From assembly GCA_026389845.1 (NCBI GenBank), contig JAPLHB010000186.1:1-64000 (forward strand): a stretch of 64,000 bases of DNA, given 5' to 3'. The notes below the pieces were generated by a model that saw only the letters and a program-made list of their open reading frames with translations, ran no database searches and had not been told where the DNA came from. Source of the DNA: Chloroflexota bacterium. Its GTDB lineage: Bacteria > Chloroflexota > Anaerolineae > CG2-30-64-16. Shown here in pieces: positions 34,629 to 43,728 of this stretch. A program made the translations under genes and the position numbers. The stretch's first letter is position 1; every line of letters starts with the position of its first letter.

Positions 34629-36986
34629 ATGTCTGATTACATTCCCAAATCCGAACAAAAATTCGTGACATCATCTACCCATTCACAAGTCGAAAACATT
34701 CTCGCCCAAATGACCCTGGACGAAAAACTCGCCCAACTGGGTTCGTATTGGATATATGATTTGCAGACCAAAGGTGAGCTTGATGCGCAAAAGATCGGCG
34801 ACAAGCTCAAGAATGGGATCGGGCAGATCACGCGCGTTGCCGGCGCATCAACGCTTGACCCTGTCAGCGCTGCCAAAGTCGCCAATCACCTGCAAAAATT
34901 CCTTGTCGAGAGTACCCGTCTCGGCATCCCGGCCATTCTGCATGAAGAATGCTGCTGCGGCGCGATGGTGTTGGGCGGCACGATGTATCCGCAAATGCTC
35001 GGGCTTGCAAGCACCTTCCAGCCGGAACTGGCCGAATCCATGACCAAAGCCATCGGCAAGCAGTTGCGCGCCATTGGCGCACAGCAGGCCCTGGCCCCGA
35101 TGTTGGATGTTTCACGCGATCCACGTTGGGGGCGCGTGGAGGAGAGTTTCGGTGAAGACCCCACCCTGGTCAGCCATTTTAGCGTGGCCTATATCAAAGG
35201 CCTCCAGGGTGGAAATCTCAAAGACGGCGTCATGGCCACCGGCAAGCATTTCGTCGGGCACAGCCTCAGCCAGGGTGGGTTGAACTGCGGCCCGGTTCAT
35301 ATGGGCATGCGCGAAGTTTATGACATCTATCTCGCCCCGTTCCAGGCTGCCATCCGCGATGCCGGGCTGGCCTCGATCATGAATTCCTATCCCGAACTGG
35401 ATGGGGAGGTGGTGGCCGCTTCACGCCGTATCCTGACTGGCCTGCTGCGCGATAAGCTGGGCTTCGATGGCCTGGTCGTTTCAGATTACGCTGCAGTCAT
35501 CATGATCCACACCTATCATGGCGCTGCAAAGGATCTCCGGACCGCAGGCAAACTGGCTCTCGAAGCCGGGATAGATGTCGAACTGCCGACCGTAGTCTGT
35601 TACGGCGACCCACTCAAAGCCGCGCTCGAAGCCGGTGACTTGAATCTTGAGACGATTGATCTCTCGGTGGGCCGCCACCTGCAGAAGAAATTCGAGCTTG
35701 GGTTGTTTGAGAACCCTTATGTCGCTGAGGGGCGTGTGCTCGAAGTCTTTGAAACCCACGAAAATCGCGATCTAGCCCGCGAGATTGCCCGTCGAAGCAT
35801 GGTCTTGCTCAAAAACGATGGGGTTTTGCCGTTCAAGAAGACGATTGGGACTCTCGCAGTCATCGGGCCGAATGCTCACAATGGGCGGAATCAGCTTGGG
35901 GATTATTCCTACACTGCCATGCTGGAATGGGTGCGTTTCACTGCACCGGAAGGTGCATCTTTCTCCGATGTGGATCCGGCCGCGTTCGCCCGTCATGATG
36001 TACGCATCGTCACAGTGCTGGAAGGCATTAATGCCGCTGTTTCGCGCAAAACAGAAGTGCTATATGCCCAGGGTTGTGATGTGCTGGGCGGCGACACCTC
36101 CGGGTTTGCAGCCGCCGTTGAAATTGCCCAAAAAGCCGATGCCGTTCTGCTCGTCCTGGGCGACCGCTCGGGGCTGATGCCGTTTTGCTCGACCGGTGAA
36201 ACCCGCGACAGTGCTGACCTGCGCCTGCCCGGCGTGCAGGAGGAACTTGCCAGGGCGGTTATCGCCACCGGCAAACCGGCTATTGTCGTGTTGGTCAATG
36301 GCCGCCCATTTGCGCTGCCCTGGCTGGCGGAAAACGCGAATGCCATTCTCGAAGCCTGGCTGCCCGGTGAGGAGGGCGGCAATGCCGTGGCCGACATCCT
36401 GTTTGGCGACGCTAACCCAGGCGGGAAACTGCCCATCAGCTTCCCACGCTCTGTTGGACAGGTGCCGATTTTCTACAACTACAAGCCCTCGGGCATGCGC
36501 TCCAACTGGTACGTGGACTACGTCAATGAAAAGGTGACGCCGCTCTATCCGTTTGGGCACGGTTTGAGCTATACTACGTTTGAGTATGGCGCCCTGGCGA
36601 TCAGTCGGAAGCAAGCAACGAGTGGTGAGAGCGTGGGAATCTCGTTTAAGGTCGCCAACACCGGGGGAGTCGCGGGCGACGAAGTTGTCCAGCTCTACAT
36701 CCGTGACGAATTTGCCAGCCTGCCCCGGCCAGTCAAGGAGCTAAAGGGTTATACACGCCTGACGCTCCAACCCGGCGAAAACAAAATAGTGACCTTCCAG
36801 CTACCTGTGGACCAATTGGCATTTTATGACGCTGACCTGAACCTGGTGCTCGAACCTGGCCGGATTTTCGTGATGGTCGGCAGTTCCAGTGACGACATTC
36901 GCCTGCGCGGCGAGTTTGAGATTACCGGTGCAGGGAAAATACCGGTCGAAGAGCGGGTGTTTGTTTGCCCCGTAACTGTTCGATGA
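34629..36986 (+). CDS. GH3 beta-glucosidase/beta-xylosidase
   Basis: 785 aa from ATG 34629 (GGAG 6 bases upstream; an upstream TTG at 34611 is less likely). Cytosolic: no signal peptide. GH3 N-terminal barrel with nucleophile D286 in GLVVSDYAAV and KHFVGHS; second domain with the GETRDSADLRLPG acid/base region; C-terminal fibronectin-III-like domain (about 660-770). It would finish hydrolysis of imported oligosaccharides. The 269-bp gap before it holds no gene and no clear promoter, so it is probably cotranscribed with GH8. A comM remnant starts five bases after its stop. Confidence 0.9.
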   Translation: MSDYIPKSEQKFVTSSTHSQVENILAQMTLDEKLAQLGSYWIYDLQTKGELDAQKIGDKLKNGIGQITRVAGASTLDPVSAAKVANHLQKFLVESTRLGIPAILHEECCCGAMVLGGTMYPQMLGLASTFQPELAESMTKAIGKQLRAIGAQQALAPMLDVSRDPRWGRVEESFGEDPTLVSHFSVAYIKGLQGGNLKDGVMATGKHFVGHSLSQGGLNCGPVHMGMREVYDIYLAPFQAAIRDAGLASIMNSYPELDGEVVAASRRILTGLLRDKLGFDGLVVSDYAAVIMIHTYHGAAKDLRTAGKLALEAGIDVELPTVVCYGDPLKAALEAGDLNLETIDLSVGRHLQKKFELGLFENPYVAEGRVLEVFETHENRDLAREIARRSMVLLKNDGVLPFKKTIGTLAVIGPNAHNGRNQLGDYSYTAMLEWVRFTAPEGASFSDVDPAAFARHDVRIVTVLEGINAAVSRKTEVLYAQGCDVLGGDTSGFAAAVEIAQKADAVLLVLGDRSGLMPFCSTGETRDSADLRLPGVQEELARAVIATGKPAIVVLVNGRPFALPWLAENANAILEAWLPGEEGGNAVADILFGDANPGGKLPISFPRSVGQVPIFYNYKPSGMRSNWYVDYVNEKVTPLYPFGHGLSYTTFEYGALAISRKQATSGESVGISFKVANTGGVAGDEVVQLYIRDEFASLPRPVKELKGYTRLTLQPGENKIVTFQLPVDQLAFYDADLNLVLEPGRIFVMVGSSSDDIRLRGEFEITGAGKIPVEERVFVCPVTVR

Positions 36987-36990
36987 TTTG

Positions 36991-37260
36991 TCAAGCGGGC
37001 GCTGGAAGTGGCGGCGGCCGGTGGAGATAACGTCATAATGAGCGGGCCGCCCGGCTCCGGCAGGACGCTGCTGGTGCGCTCGCCGTCCTCGATCCTGCCG
37101 CGCCCACTTGCAGCGCCAGGTGCAGCGCCCGCGCCCGCCTTCGGCGACCGCATCCTCAAGCTCTCACGCACCATCGCGGATCTGGCTGGCTTGGAGCTCA
37201 TTCAGACCGTCCACATCGCGGAGTCGATCCGCCTTCGGCCGGCCTCGAAGACAAGAATAA
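36991..37260 (+). pseudogene. comM: comM remnant 3: Walker A segment joined to the C-terminus
   Basis: Begins KRALEVAAAGGDNVIMSGPPGSG (Walker A region of ComM, its Lys changed to Arg in GPPGSGRT) and runs to SSILP. It then jumps directly to the C-terminal RILKLSRTIADLAG...IQTVHIAESI region, deleting about 250 codons. It carries the same CGCCTTCGGCG-type insertion as remnant 2. It occupies exactly the gap between GH3 and GH36; its original stop (37258-37260) is 16 bases before the GH36 ATG. Confidence 0.85.
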
Positions 37261-37276
37261 ACAGGAGCATACGTCA

Positions 37277-39325
37277 ATGATTGCAACAATGGAGGAGTTG
37301 GATCGGGCAAAACAGTGGTTGAGCGACAAGCTGACCTCCCTGCGTACCGATGCGCTGCCGTTTTCGTTCGACCTTGCCGGTCGTCCATTCTCGGAGAGCG
37401 CAAGCTCGTGGCATCTGGAGTGCGCCAGCCGGGAGGTTGATACGCGGCGCACCGAGCACGAGATCAAATGCCGCGACCCCCAGAGCGGGGTACAGGTGCG
37501 CTGCGTTGCAACCGAATACAAAGGCCACGCGGCCGTGGAGTGGGTGCTCTACCTCAGCAATGAAGGTACAGACGACACACCCGTCATATCCGATCTTCAG
37601 GCGTTAGATATGACCCTGCTCCCGCCCGGCAAGGATTGCACCCTGCACTATGCCAAGGGCGCCCTTTGCACCGTGGATGACTTCGCGCCCGTGACGCGGC
37701 CGATCAACCCGAAGGCGACGATTCGGCTGACTCCGGGAGGTGGGCGCTCGTCGAGCGAGGTGCTGCCTTTCTTCAACCTGGAGACTGGCGATGAGGGGAT
37801 GATCCTGGCTATCGGCTGGACGGGTGAATGGACCTTGGGCGTCACTCGGGATGAAAGCGGCCAGGTACGCCTCCAGGCCGGCCTCGAACAGACCCATTTC
37901 CGCCTGCATCCGGGCGAGCGTGTGCGCTCGCCGCGCATCTTGCTGTTGTTCTGGAGTGGCGAGCGCCTGCGGAGCCAAAACCTGCTGCGCCGTTTTCTGC
38001 TGGACCACCATCGGCCCACCGTCGCTGGAGAACCGCTCCGTGTCCCCTTCTTCGTCGGCAACTGGGGTGGTTCTACCGCACAGGTCCATGAGGACGTGAT
38101 CCGGGCCGTGGTAGAGCACGACCTGCCCGTCGAATACTTGTGGATTGACGCCGAGTGGTTCGGCGACGGAATCTGGTGGAAAAACCCGGGCGACTGGCGA
38201 ATCAAGTCCGATCTCTACCCGCAGGGTATGAAGCCGTTGAGTGACATGCTGCACCGGGCAGGCCGCAAGTTTCTGCTCTGGTTCGAGCCAGAGCGCGTCT
38301 CGCCCGGAACCCCCTGGTATGACGAGCACGCCGATTGGCTGCTGTCAGTCCACCCAGACCAGGCGCAGTCTTACTGGGGCAGCAGCCGCGCGGATCGTGT
38401 TGATCCGGCCTGGGCCTTGCGCGAGAGCCGGCAAAACCAGTTCGTAGACGGTGACAGACTCTTCGACCTGGGCAACCCGGCGGCACGCGACTTCCTGACC
38501 GACTTCATCTCGGAGCGGATCGCCGAGTACGGCATAGACTGCTATCGTCATGACGCGAATATCGCGCCCCTGGAGTTCTGGCGCGCGGCAGATGCGCCGG
38601 AGCGCCAGGGCATCACCGAGATGCACTGGATCGAGGGCCTGTATGCCTTCTGGGACGAGCTTCTGGCTAGACACCCAGGGTTGATCATTGACAACTGCGC
38701 CAGTGGGGGGCGGCGCATTGATCTGGAGATGATCGGCCGCAGCACGCCCTTCTGGCGCACCGATTACCCCAAGGACCCGATCGCCAAGCAGTGTCACACC
38801 TACGGGCTACTCTCATGGGTGCCATTGAATGCCACCGGCAGCCTGCGTATCTTCGAAGCCGACGACTACGCCGTCTACAGCACGCTCTGCGGCGGCATGG
38901 TGTTCGAGATGACTGGCTCCCCCATGGCCGGTCTCCCTCAGCCTCTGATCTCAGAGGATTTCCCCTTCGATGAGGTGAAGCGGAAGCTTCGCCGCTGCCT
39001 CGAGATCCGCGACTTTTACGAGGGCGACTACTATCCGCTGACGGAGTACAGCCAGGCCAAGGATGCCTGGATGGCCTACCAGCTCGATCGGCCCGAATCC
39101 GGCGACGGCCTGGTCGTGGTGTTGAAGCGCCCGCTCAGTGGATTCACCGAGGCGCACCTGGCTCTGCACGGCCTGCAGACGGCTGCCCGCTATGAGATCA
39201 CGAACATGGACACCGCAGACCGCCAGATCGTACCCGGCAGTTCTTTGATGTCGGCGGGATTGCGGGTGCGCCTTGAACCCCGGCCCGCCTGTGCCCTGCT
39301 GCGCTACCGCCGCCTGGACGTCTGA
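37277..39325 (+). CDS. GH36 alpha-galactosidase
   Basis: 682 aa, clan GH-D. N-terminal beta-sandwich (about 1-250), TIM barrel (about 265-600) with WIDAEWFG, nucleophile D426 (YRHDAN) and acid/base D482 (CASGGRRIDLE), and a small C-terminal beta domain. No signal peptide, so it acts on imported alpha-galactosides (melibiose, raffinose, galactomannan pieces), or possibly alpha-N-acetylgalactosamine. AGGAG lies 9 bases before ATG. Free galactose produced would need galK, whose local copy is interrupted. Higher GC than the LacI-GH3 block. Confidence 0.87.
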   Translation: MIATMEELDRAKQWLSDKLTSLRTDALPFSFDLAGRPFSESASSWHLECASREVDTRRTEHEIKCRDPQSGVQVRCVATEYKGHAAVEWVLYLSNEGTDDTPVISDLQALDMTLLPPGKDCTLHYAKGALCTVDDFAPVTRPINPKATIRLTPGGGRSSSEVLPFFNLETGDEGMILAIGWTGEWTLGVTRDESGQVRLQAGLEQTHFRLHPGERVRSPRILLLFWSGERLRSQNLLRRFLLDHHRPTVAGEPLRVPFFVGNWGGSTAQVHEDVIRAVVEHDLPVEYLWIDAEWFGDGIWWKNPGDWRIKSDLYPQGMKPLSDMLHRAGRKFLLWFEPERVSPGTPWYDEHADWLLSVHPDQAQSYWGSSRADRVDPAWALRESRQNQFVDGDRLFDLGNPAARDFLTDFISERIAEYGIDCYRHDANIAPLEFWRAADAPERQGITEMHWIEGLYAFWDELLARHPGLIIDNCASGGRRIDLEMIGRSTPFWRTDYPKDPIAKQCHTYGLLSWVPLNATGSLRIFEADDYAVYSTLCGGMVFEMTGSPMAGLPQPLISEDFPFDEVKRKLRRCLEIRDFYEGDYYPLTEYSQAKDAWMAYQLDRPESGDGLVVVLKRPLSGFTEAHLALHGLQTAARYEITNMDTADRQIVPGSSLMSAGLRVRLEPRPACALLRYRRLDV

Positions 39326-39353
39326 CCTGGCTGATGCCAGGGTGAACCGCCCA

Positions 39354-41375
39354 TCAGCCGGCCGCTCTTTCGGAGTTTTGATTCCGAGCCACGTATGAGG
39401 CCCAGAGGATCAGCACGCCATAAAGCTTGTACGATTGCAGCAGGCGCGCAGGCCCCTGCTGGAGCCATGGCACCATGACGAAGTATTCGTTGCCGATGGC
39501 GACTAGCAGGTAACTGGCGAGAAGCAACAGGCTGGCCGGCCAGGTGCGGCCGACCGACCGGACCTGCAAACTCAACAGCACGGCGAAGGGCAAGATGAGC
39601 AGGGTCTGGTAGTGGATCCAGGCGATGGGCCACATGAGCACAATGACCGGTACCAGGGCCGCATAGCCGTACGCGAAGCGGTCGCTCTCGGGTCGGACGC
39701 GGCCGCGAAAGGCCCACAAAGTTACGCCCAGGGTCACTGCGTCGAGTACGTACAGCGCGAGCGAGGTCCAGCCTGGAAAAGGCAGGATCGCGTCCCACGT
39801 GGCGGACGTCGCGGGGATAATCAGCCGCGCCAGGAACCCGTCAAAGGACTGATTCTCCGGATAGGGCACGGCCCCGGTCTGCACGGTCAAGATGTCGGTG
39901 ACGTAGCGCCACAGGGTGCCCCATCCGACCACAATGCCGGATAGCACGATCAGGGCCAGAAAAGCCAGGGTGAAACCGGCCAGCGCGCGCCAGCAGCGAC
40001 GCCAGAGCAGATAAAGCACAAGCAGCCCCGGATACAGCTTCAGCATGGTAGCGAAAGCCAGGCACACACCGGCCCACGGCTCGCCGGCTTCCCTACGCAT
40101 CAGGAGCAGCGCCCCGACCAGCGCAGCCAGAATGAGGGCGTCCATCTGCCCGCGCGCCAGGCTCTCCCAGGCGGGCTGGAAGTTCAGAAAGCCGATGATG
40201 AGTAAGAAAGCGTAGACCGAGAGGAGCTTCGACGGGCGGCGAGACGGGGCCGGCATGACACTCTCGCGAAGTAGGTCACTCCGGAAGCGCCAGATCAAAC
40301 CGGCCAGGATCAGGCCGAGCAGCGCCAGGCTGAGCAGATACCATGCCGCGGCGGCCGTCCGGGCCGGGTAGGTTGTGATAGGCGCCAACAGCATGGCGAA
40401 GAGCGGTGGGTACTTGTACACCGGCCCCATCGGTTCTTGCCGTGCCGCCTCCCAGTTGTACAGAGGTTGGCCCAGGCGCAGACCTTTGGCCGCATCGTAG
40501 TAGATGGTGAAATCGCCCTGCGGGAGACCAGTGCGGAAGAAGTCCAACCCTCGCGCGCCGAAGCGGTAGAGCGACCAGAGCGTCACCGCCAGCGCGATCC
40601 ACTCCCACCAGGCTGCCTGACGCGCGCGCGGGCCGGCCAGCGCCAGGGCCACCAGCCCGACCAATAACCACGGCCCGTAATAGCCGCAGGCCAGCGGATC
40701 GAAGAACAACGCGACGCCGAGGCCCAGGGCCAACCCCGCCCCGACGAACAGTGCGGAATGCAGGGACAAGCCGAGCCGGCGAATGGCAAGGTAGCAAAGG
40801 GCCACCGCCAACAAGACACCAGCCAGCAAACCCGGCGGAGGAACGACGATGCCCCGGCCGGCGGGCTCGAGCCGCAGCCAGTCCACCATGATGCCCAGGT
40901 CGCGCGTGTCAGGCAGCGCCGTGAAGGTGGGAGTCGAGAGGCTCAGTTGCAGGTTGCCCAGCGGGCCGACCGCGCTCGCCGGCACGGCGAACGCGTATTC
41001 CTGCATGTCGCCGCCCATCGTGACCTGGGCCAGCGGTTCGCCGTTGCCCGACAGCGTGAGTTGCACGGGGCCAGACGGACGCAGGCCGCTGGCACGCAGA
41101 CGCAGCCGCCAGGGCCGCTGCCCGAGGCCATTGAAAGTCACGGTTGCCTGCGGACCGCTCCAGCGGACGGTGCTCCCGTATTGCTCCTCGGCGAAGTAGA
41201 AGCCTTGAGTGTAGCGAGCGTCCTGCCCGCTGCCGATATCAATGGCAATCGCATGGGGCAGTTGGAGGACGCAGACAACCACGAGCAAGGCCAGCGCCAT
41301 CAGGCCGGCGAAGAAGAGGCTGGCGTCAGCCTGGACGTCCGGCCGCACTCTCAACGCGCGAGCCGATAATGTCAT
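39354..41375 (-). CDS. GT87-type membrane glycosyltransferase
   Basis: About 673 aa from ATG 41375 (AAGGA 9 bases upstream; the frame is open to 41486). One N-terminal helix, an extracytoplasmic beta domain (about 40-180), then roughly ten more helices. The DFTIYYDAAKGLRLGQPLYN and KYPPLFAMLLAP loops are the hallmark of GT87/DUF2029 polyprenyl-phosphate-mannose-using enzymes, with Asp as likely catalytic base. It would add mannose or another hexose to a cell-envelope glycolipid or protein. It converges with GH36 and follows a degenerate hydrolase. Confidence 0.82.
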   Translation of the reverse strand: MTLSARALRVRPDVQADASLFFAGLMALALLVVVCVLQLPHAIAIDIGSGQDARYTQGFYFAEEQYGSTVRWSGPQATVTFNGLGQRPWRLRLRASGLRPSGPVQLTLSGNGEPLAQVTMGGDMQEYAFAVPASAVGPLGNLQLSLSTPTFTALPDTRDLGIMVDWLRLEPAGRGIVVPPPGLLAGVLLAVALCYLAIRRLGLSLHSALFVGAGLALGLGVALFFDPLACGYYGPWLLVGLVALALAGPRARQAAWWEWIALAVTLWSLYRFGARGLDFFRTGLPQGDFTIYYDAAKGLRLGQPLYNWEAARQEPMGPVYKYPPLFAMLLAPITTYPARTAAAAWYLLSLALLGLILAGLIWRFRSDLLRESVMPAPSRRPSKLLSVYAFLLIIGFLNFQPAWESLARGQMDALILAALVGALLLMRREAGEPWAGVCLAFATMLKLYPGLLVLYLLWRRCWRALAGFTLAFLALIVLSGIVVGWGTLWRYVTDILTVQTGAVPYPENQSFDGFLARLIIPATSATWDAILPFPGWTSLALYVLDAVTLGVTLWAFRGRVRPESDRFAYGYAALVPVIVLMWPIAWIHYQTLLILPFAVLLSLQVRSVGRTWPASLLLLASYLLVAIGNEYFVMVPWLQQGPARLLQSYKLYGVLILWASYVARNQNSERAAG

Positions 41376-41509
41376 GAAGAGGTGTCCTTCGACAGTGTCG
41401 AGCTCGATTATCGGCTGTCTATCTGAGAAGGACCTGTGAATTGGCTGAGTAATTACTGAGAAGAGGCTGAGAGAACCCGATTTCACCTCCCATGCACCGA
41501 CTTTCCCTT

Positions 41510-42142
41510 TCAGGGCTGCACCGCCTCGACCACCTCCCGGATGGCCTCGATCACCAGCTCGGGCTGATCCACCTGAATGTAATGCCCGCTTTTCTCTGCA
41601 ACCACCTGCCTCCCCTTGGGCGAGAGCGCGGCCAGCTCGGCCGGAAGCCCGCGTATCAGCGCCTTGAGCTGTTCCACATCGCTGGCCGAGATGCCGCTGC
41701 CTGCCGAAATCGGCAACTGACCCGCCGAGATCGAGTGACCGACCAGCACGTAGGGCGGTTCCACGCCCGCATCTGCGACCAACAGGGCCGCCAGCTCGTC
41801 CGTGATGTCCGCGACCGTGCGTGGGTTCGGGCTTTTCTCGCTCCAGCCCAGTCCCGCACGGTCATAGGCGCAGACGCGGGCGAATTTAGCCACCTCAGGC
41901 TGCACCGCGGCCCAGGTCAGGCTAGATTCCCCGTTGCCGGCCTCCATCACGACGGTTGGACCGCCGGGCTGGCTTTCGCCCTGGCAGTTGATGTGCAACC
42001 GATAGCCACCTACATCCACCATCTGACCGGGCGGCGGGTATGCGGCCGTCAGCCTGGCTTTGACTCTTGAGCCGAGCACCCAGGTCAGCCCGACCAGAAG
42101 AATCAAAAACAGGACGACGCTCCCCGCGATGATGCCTTTCAT
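41510..42142 (-). pseudogene. alpha/beta hydrolase with internal deletion
   Basis: 210 aa where relatives have about 290-330. N-terminal helix (residues 1-24), oxyanion region MEAGNGE, ARVCAYDRAGLGWSE and nucleophile elbow VLVGHSIS are normal. Directly after the nucleophile the sequence jumps to QLPISAGSG and the C-terminal block LPAELAALSPKGRQVVAEKSGHYIQVDQPE, which keeps the catalytic His. The cap domain and the region around the catalytic Asp, about 80-100 residues, are missing although the frame is intact. Probably inactive. Confidence 0.65.
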
Positions 42143-42163
42143 TGTCAGATCCTCCTTCTTCGA

Positions 42164-42373
42164 TTACGACTCAATCTCCACACAGCGCACCGACGTAAGC
42201 GCCAACCCCAGGTCCCGCAGCTTGGACATCAGACCGTACAGGGCGGCCTGATCCAGGATGGGCCCGGCCAGCACCGTCTCATCCTGCGCCGTGTGGGTGA
42301 TGGCCAGGCCGTCGAGCCACTCCGACCAGCGCTCGTCAATGCGTCCTTTGACCCTGATTTCAACCTGCTGCAT
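42164..42373 (-). CDS. small conserved hypothetical protein
   Basis: 69 aa (MQQVEIRVKGRIDERWSEW...). No signal or membrane segment; predicted mixed alpha/beta. The pattern KGxIDxxWSEWLxGLxITHT, then AALYGLMSKLRDLGL, is a compact ligand- or partner-binding-type domain that I recognise only as a recurring hypothetical protein. It lies 21 bases after the start of the degenerate hydrolase and 60 bases past the membrane-protein gene in the same direction. Confidence 0.6.
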   Translation of the reverse strand: MQQVEIRVKGRIDERWSEWLDGLAITHTAQDETVLAGPILDQAALYGLMSKLRDLGLALTSVRCVEIES

Positions 42374-42433
42374 GGTTTGCCTCGGCCTGCTCGGCCTGGA
42401 TCTGCGATTCAGGCCGAGCGATAGTGCAGATGC

Positions 42434-43045
42434 TTACCGGAATCGGGTGATGCGCCGGTAGATGTCCCGGAAGATCGAGAAGATGATCGAGCCAGCAATC
42501 GCAATGCCCAGCGCATAGCCCAGGAAGGTGATCAAGGGGGTCAGCAGGGCCACGTTGACGGTCCACACGGCCCAGGCGAACACGCCCCAGAAAGCTCCGA
42601 TGACCAGGGCGGCCACGACCGTACCCCAGCCCCACGCCACCGCCTTGCCCCCGACCCGCAGCGGCACCATCTTATCAACTTGGCCGGGCACGGGAAGATA
42701 GATTCGCATCGTCTTGCCAAGCAGGTGGGTAGGGGGGAAGGCCCGCAGCCCGATGGCGTGCAGACCGACGAGAATCAGGAAGGGCGCGAAGCTGAGCGGA
42801 AAGCTGAGCCACGCCGCAGGGATCGCCTGGGTCGGGACGGTCTTCCAGGCGAACGAGAGATAGAGCGCGACGGCGAAGACGGCGACGGGGATGGCCAGGC
42901 TGGCCGTCTCCAAGATTTGCATCCACTTGTGAAAGCTCTGCTTCGATGCCGGCTGCTGCGCCACGTACTCGGCCAACTGCGACCGAAGGTCCTGCTTCGG
43001 TTCGGCCTGTGATCCTACCTCGGGAAGGCTCACTGTGCTTTTCAT
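42434..43045 (-). CDS. hypothetical membrane protein, four to five helices
   Basis: 203 aa from ATG 43045, with AGGAGG 6 bases upstream. A soluble N-terminus (about 1-45, Gln/Lys-rich) is followed by hydrophobic helices near residues 48-70, 80-100, 133-155 and 160-185. No catalytic motif. Same strand and close spacing as the 69-aa gene suggest a two-gene unit. Function unknown. Confidence 0.65.
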   Translation of the reverse strand: MKSTVSLPEVGSQAEPKQDLRSQLAEYVAQQPASKQSFHKWMQILETASLAIPVAVFAVALYLSFAWKTVPTQAIPAAWLSFPLSFAPFLILVGLHAIGLRAFPPTHLLGKTMRIYLPVPGQVDKMVPLRVGGKAVAWGWGTVVAALVIGAFWGVFAWAVWTVNVALLTPLITFLGYALGIAIAGSIIFSIFRDIYRRITRFR

Positions 43046-43278
43046 GACTGACCTCCTACCTGGTTTCTTGAGAGTGTTGTCCGTGTTCTTCCACGGTTCT
43101 GACGCCATCATACTCATCAACCGGGTAGAGTGTCATCTATCTGGGGATAGAACGGGGGTTTATCTGGGGTGGTAACGCCGGCACGGGAGCAGATCATCGC
43201 GGGGAGATGACCTGCTGACCGCCGCAAGCGTCACGGGGGAGCGAAAGGTCGCTGGATGCGCGTGGCAGGCGGCCGCGG

Positions 43279-43695
43279 TTAGCTCCTGACGTGACCGCAA
43301 TAGAGGCAGCGCTCCTTGTGGACACACACGACGCCGCCGCACTCCGGGCACCTCCAGCGCTCCCTCTCCGAAGCGACGAAGCGCTCAAGCCCAAGCTCAC
43401 GAATACTCGCGAGGTTCTCCAGCATGCTCATCCCGTACTTGGTCCGGTAGCGTTTATCCAACTGCCGCAGCCGCGCACAAGGGAACCTGCGGCACTCGAA
43501 ACAGAACGCATCCGCGCTCGCTTTGATCTCGTCGCAGTTCCTGATGCGACACGTCATACAGGATCTTGGCATGCCGGCGTCGTCGCCGTTGCAGCCGCTA
43601 CACCGGTTCTTCTCTCTGAGATGGCCCCTGCAGAGGCCGCAGTTCATCCCGCAGGCCGCGATCATCTTTGCATCGAGCGACTCTGGAAAAATCAT
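43279..43695 (-). CDS. DUF3795-type Cys-rich protein
   Basis: 138 aa. N-terminal ACGMNCGLCRGHL...CSGCNG and CMTCRIRNC are the DUF3795 zinc or Fe-S cysteine pattern (about 15-60). C-terminal CPECGGVVCVHKERCLYCGH adds a zinc ribbon with four more cysteines. Cytosolic. Function not known. It is downstream of the Old Yellow Enzyme on the same strand (33-base gap). Confidence 0.72.
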   Translation of the reverse strand: MIFPESLDAKMIAACGMNCGLCRGHLREKNRCSGCNGDDAGMPRSCMTCRIRNCDEIKASADAFCFECRRFPCARLRQLDKRYRTKYGMSMLENLASIRELGLERFVASERERWRCPECGGVVCVHKERCLYCGHVRS

Positions 43696-43728
43696 CTAAG
43701 CTCCACCTTCAAACAAAATGCTTGCGCG

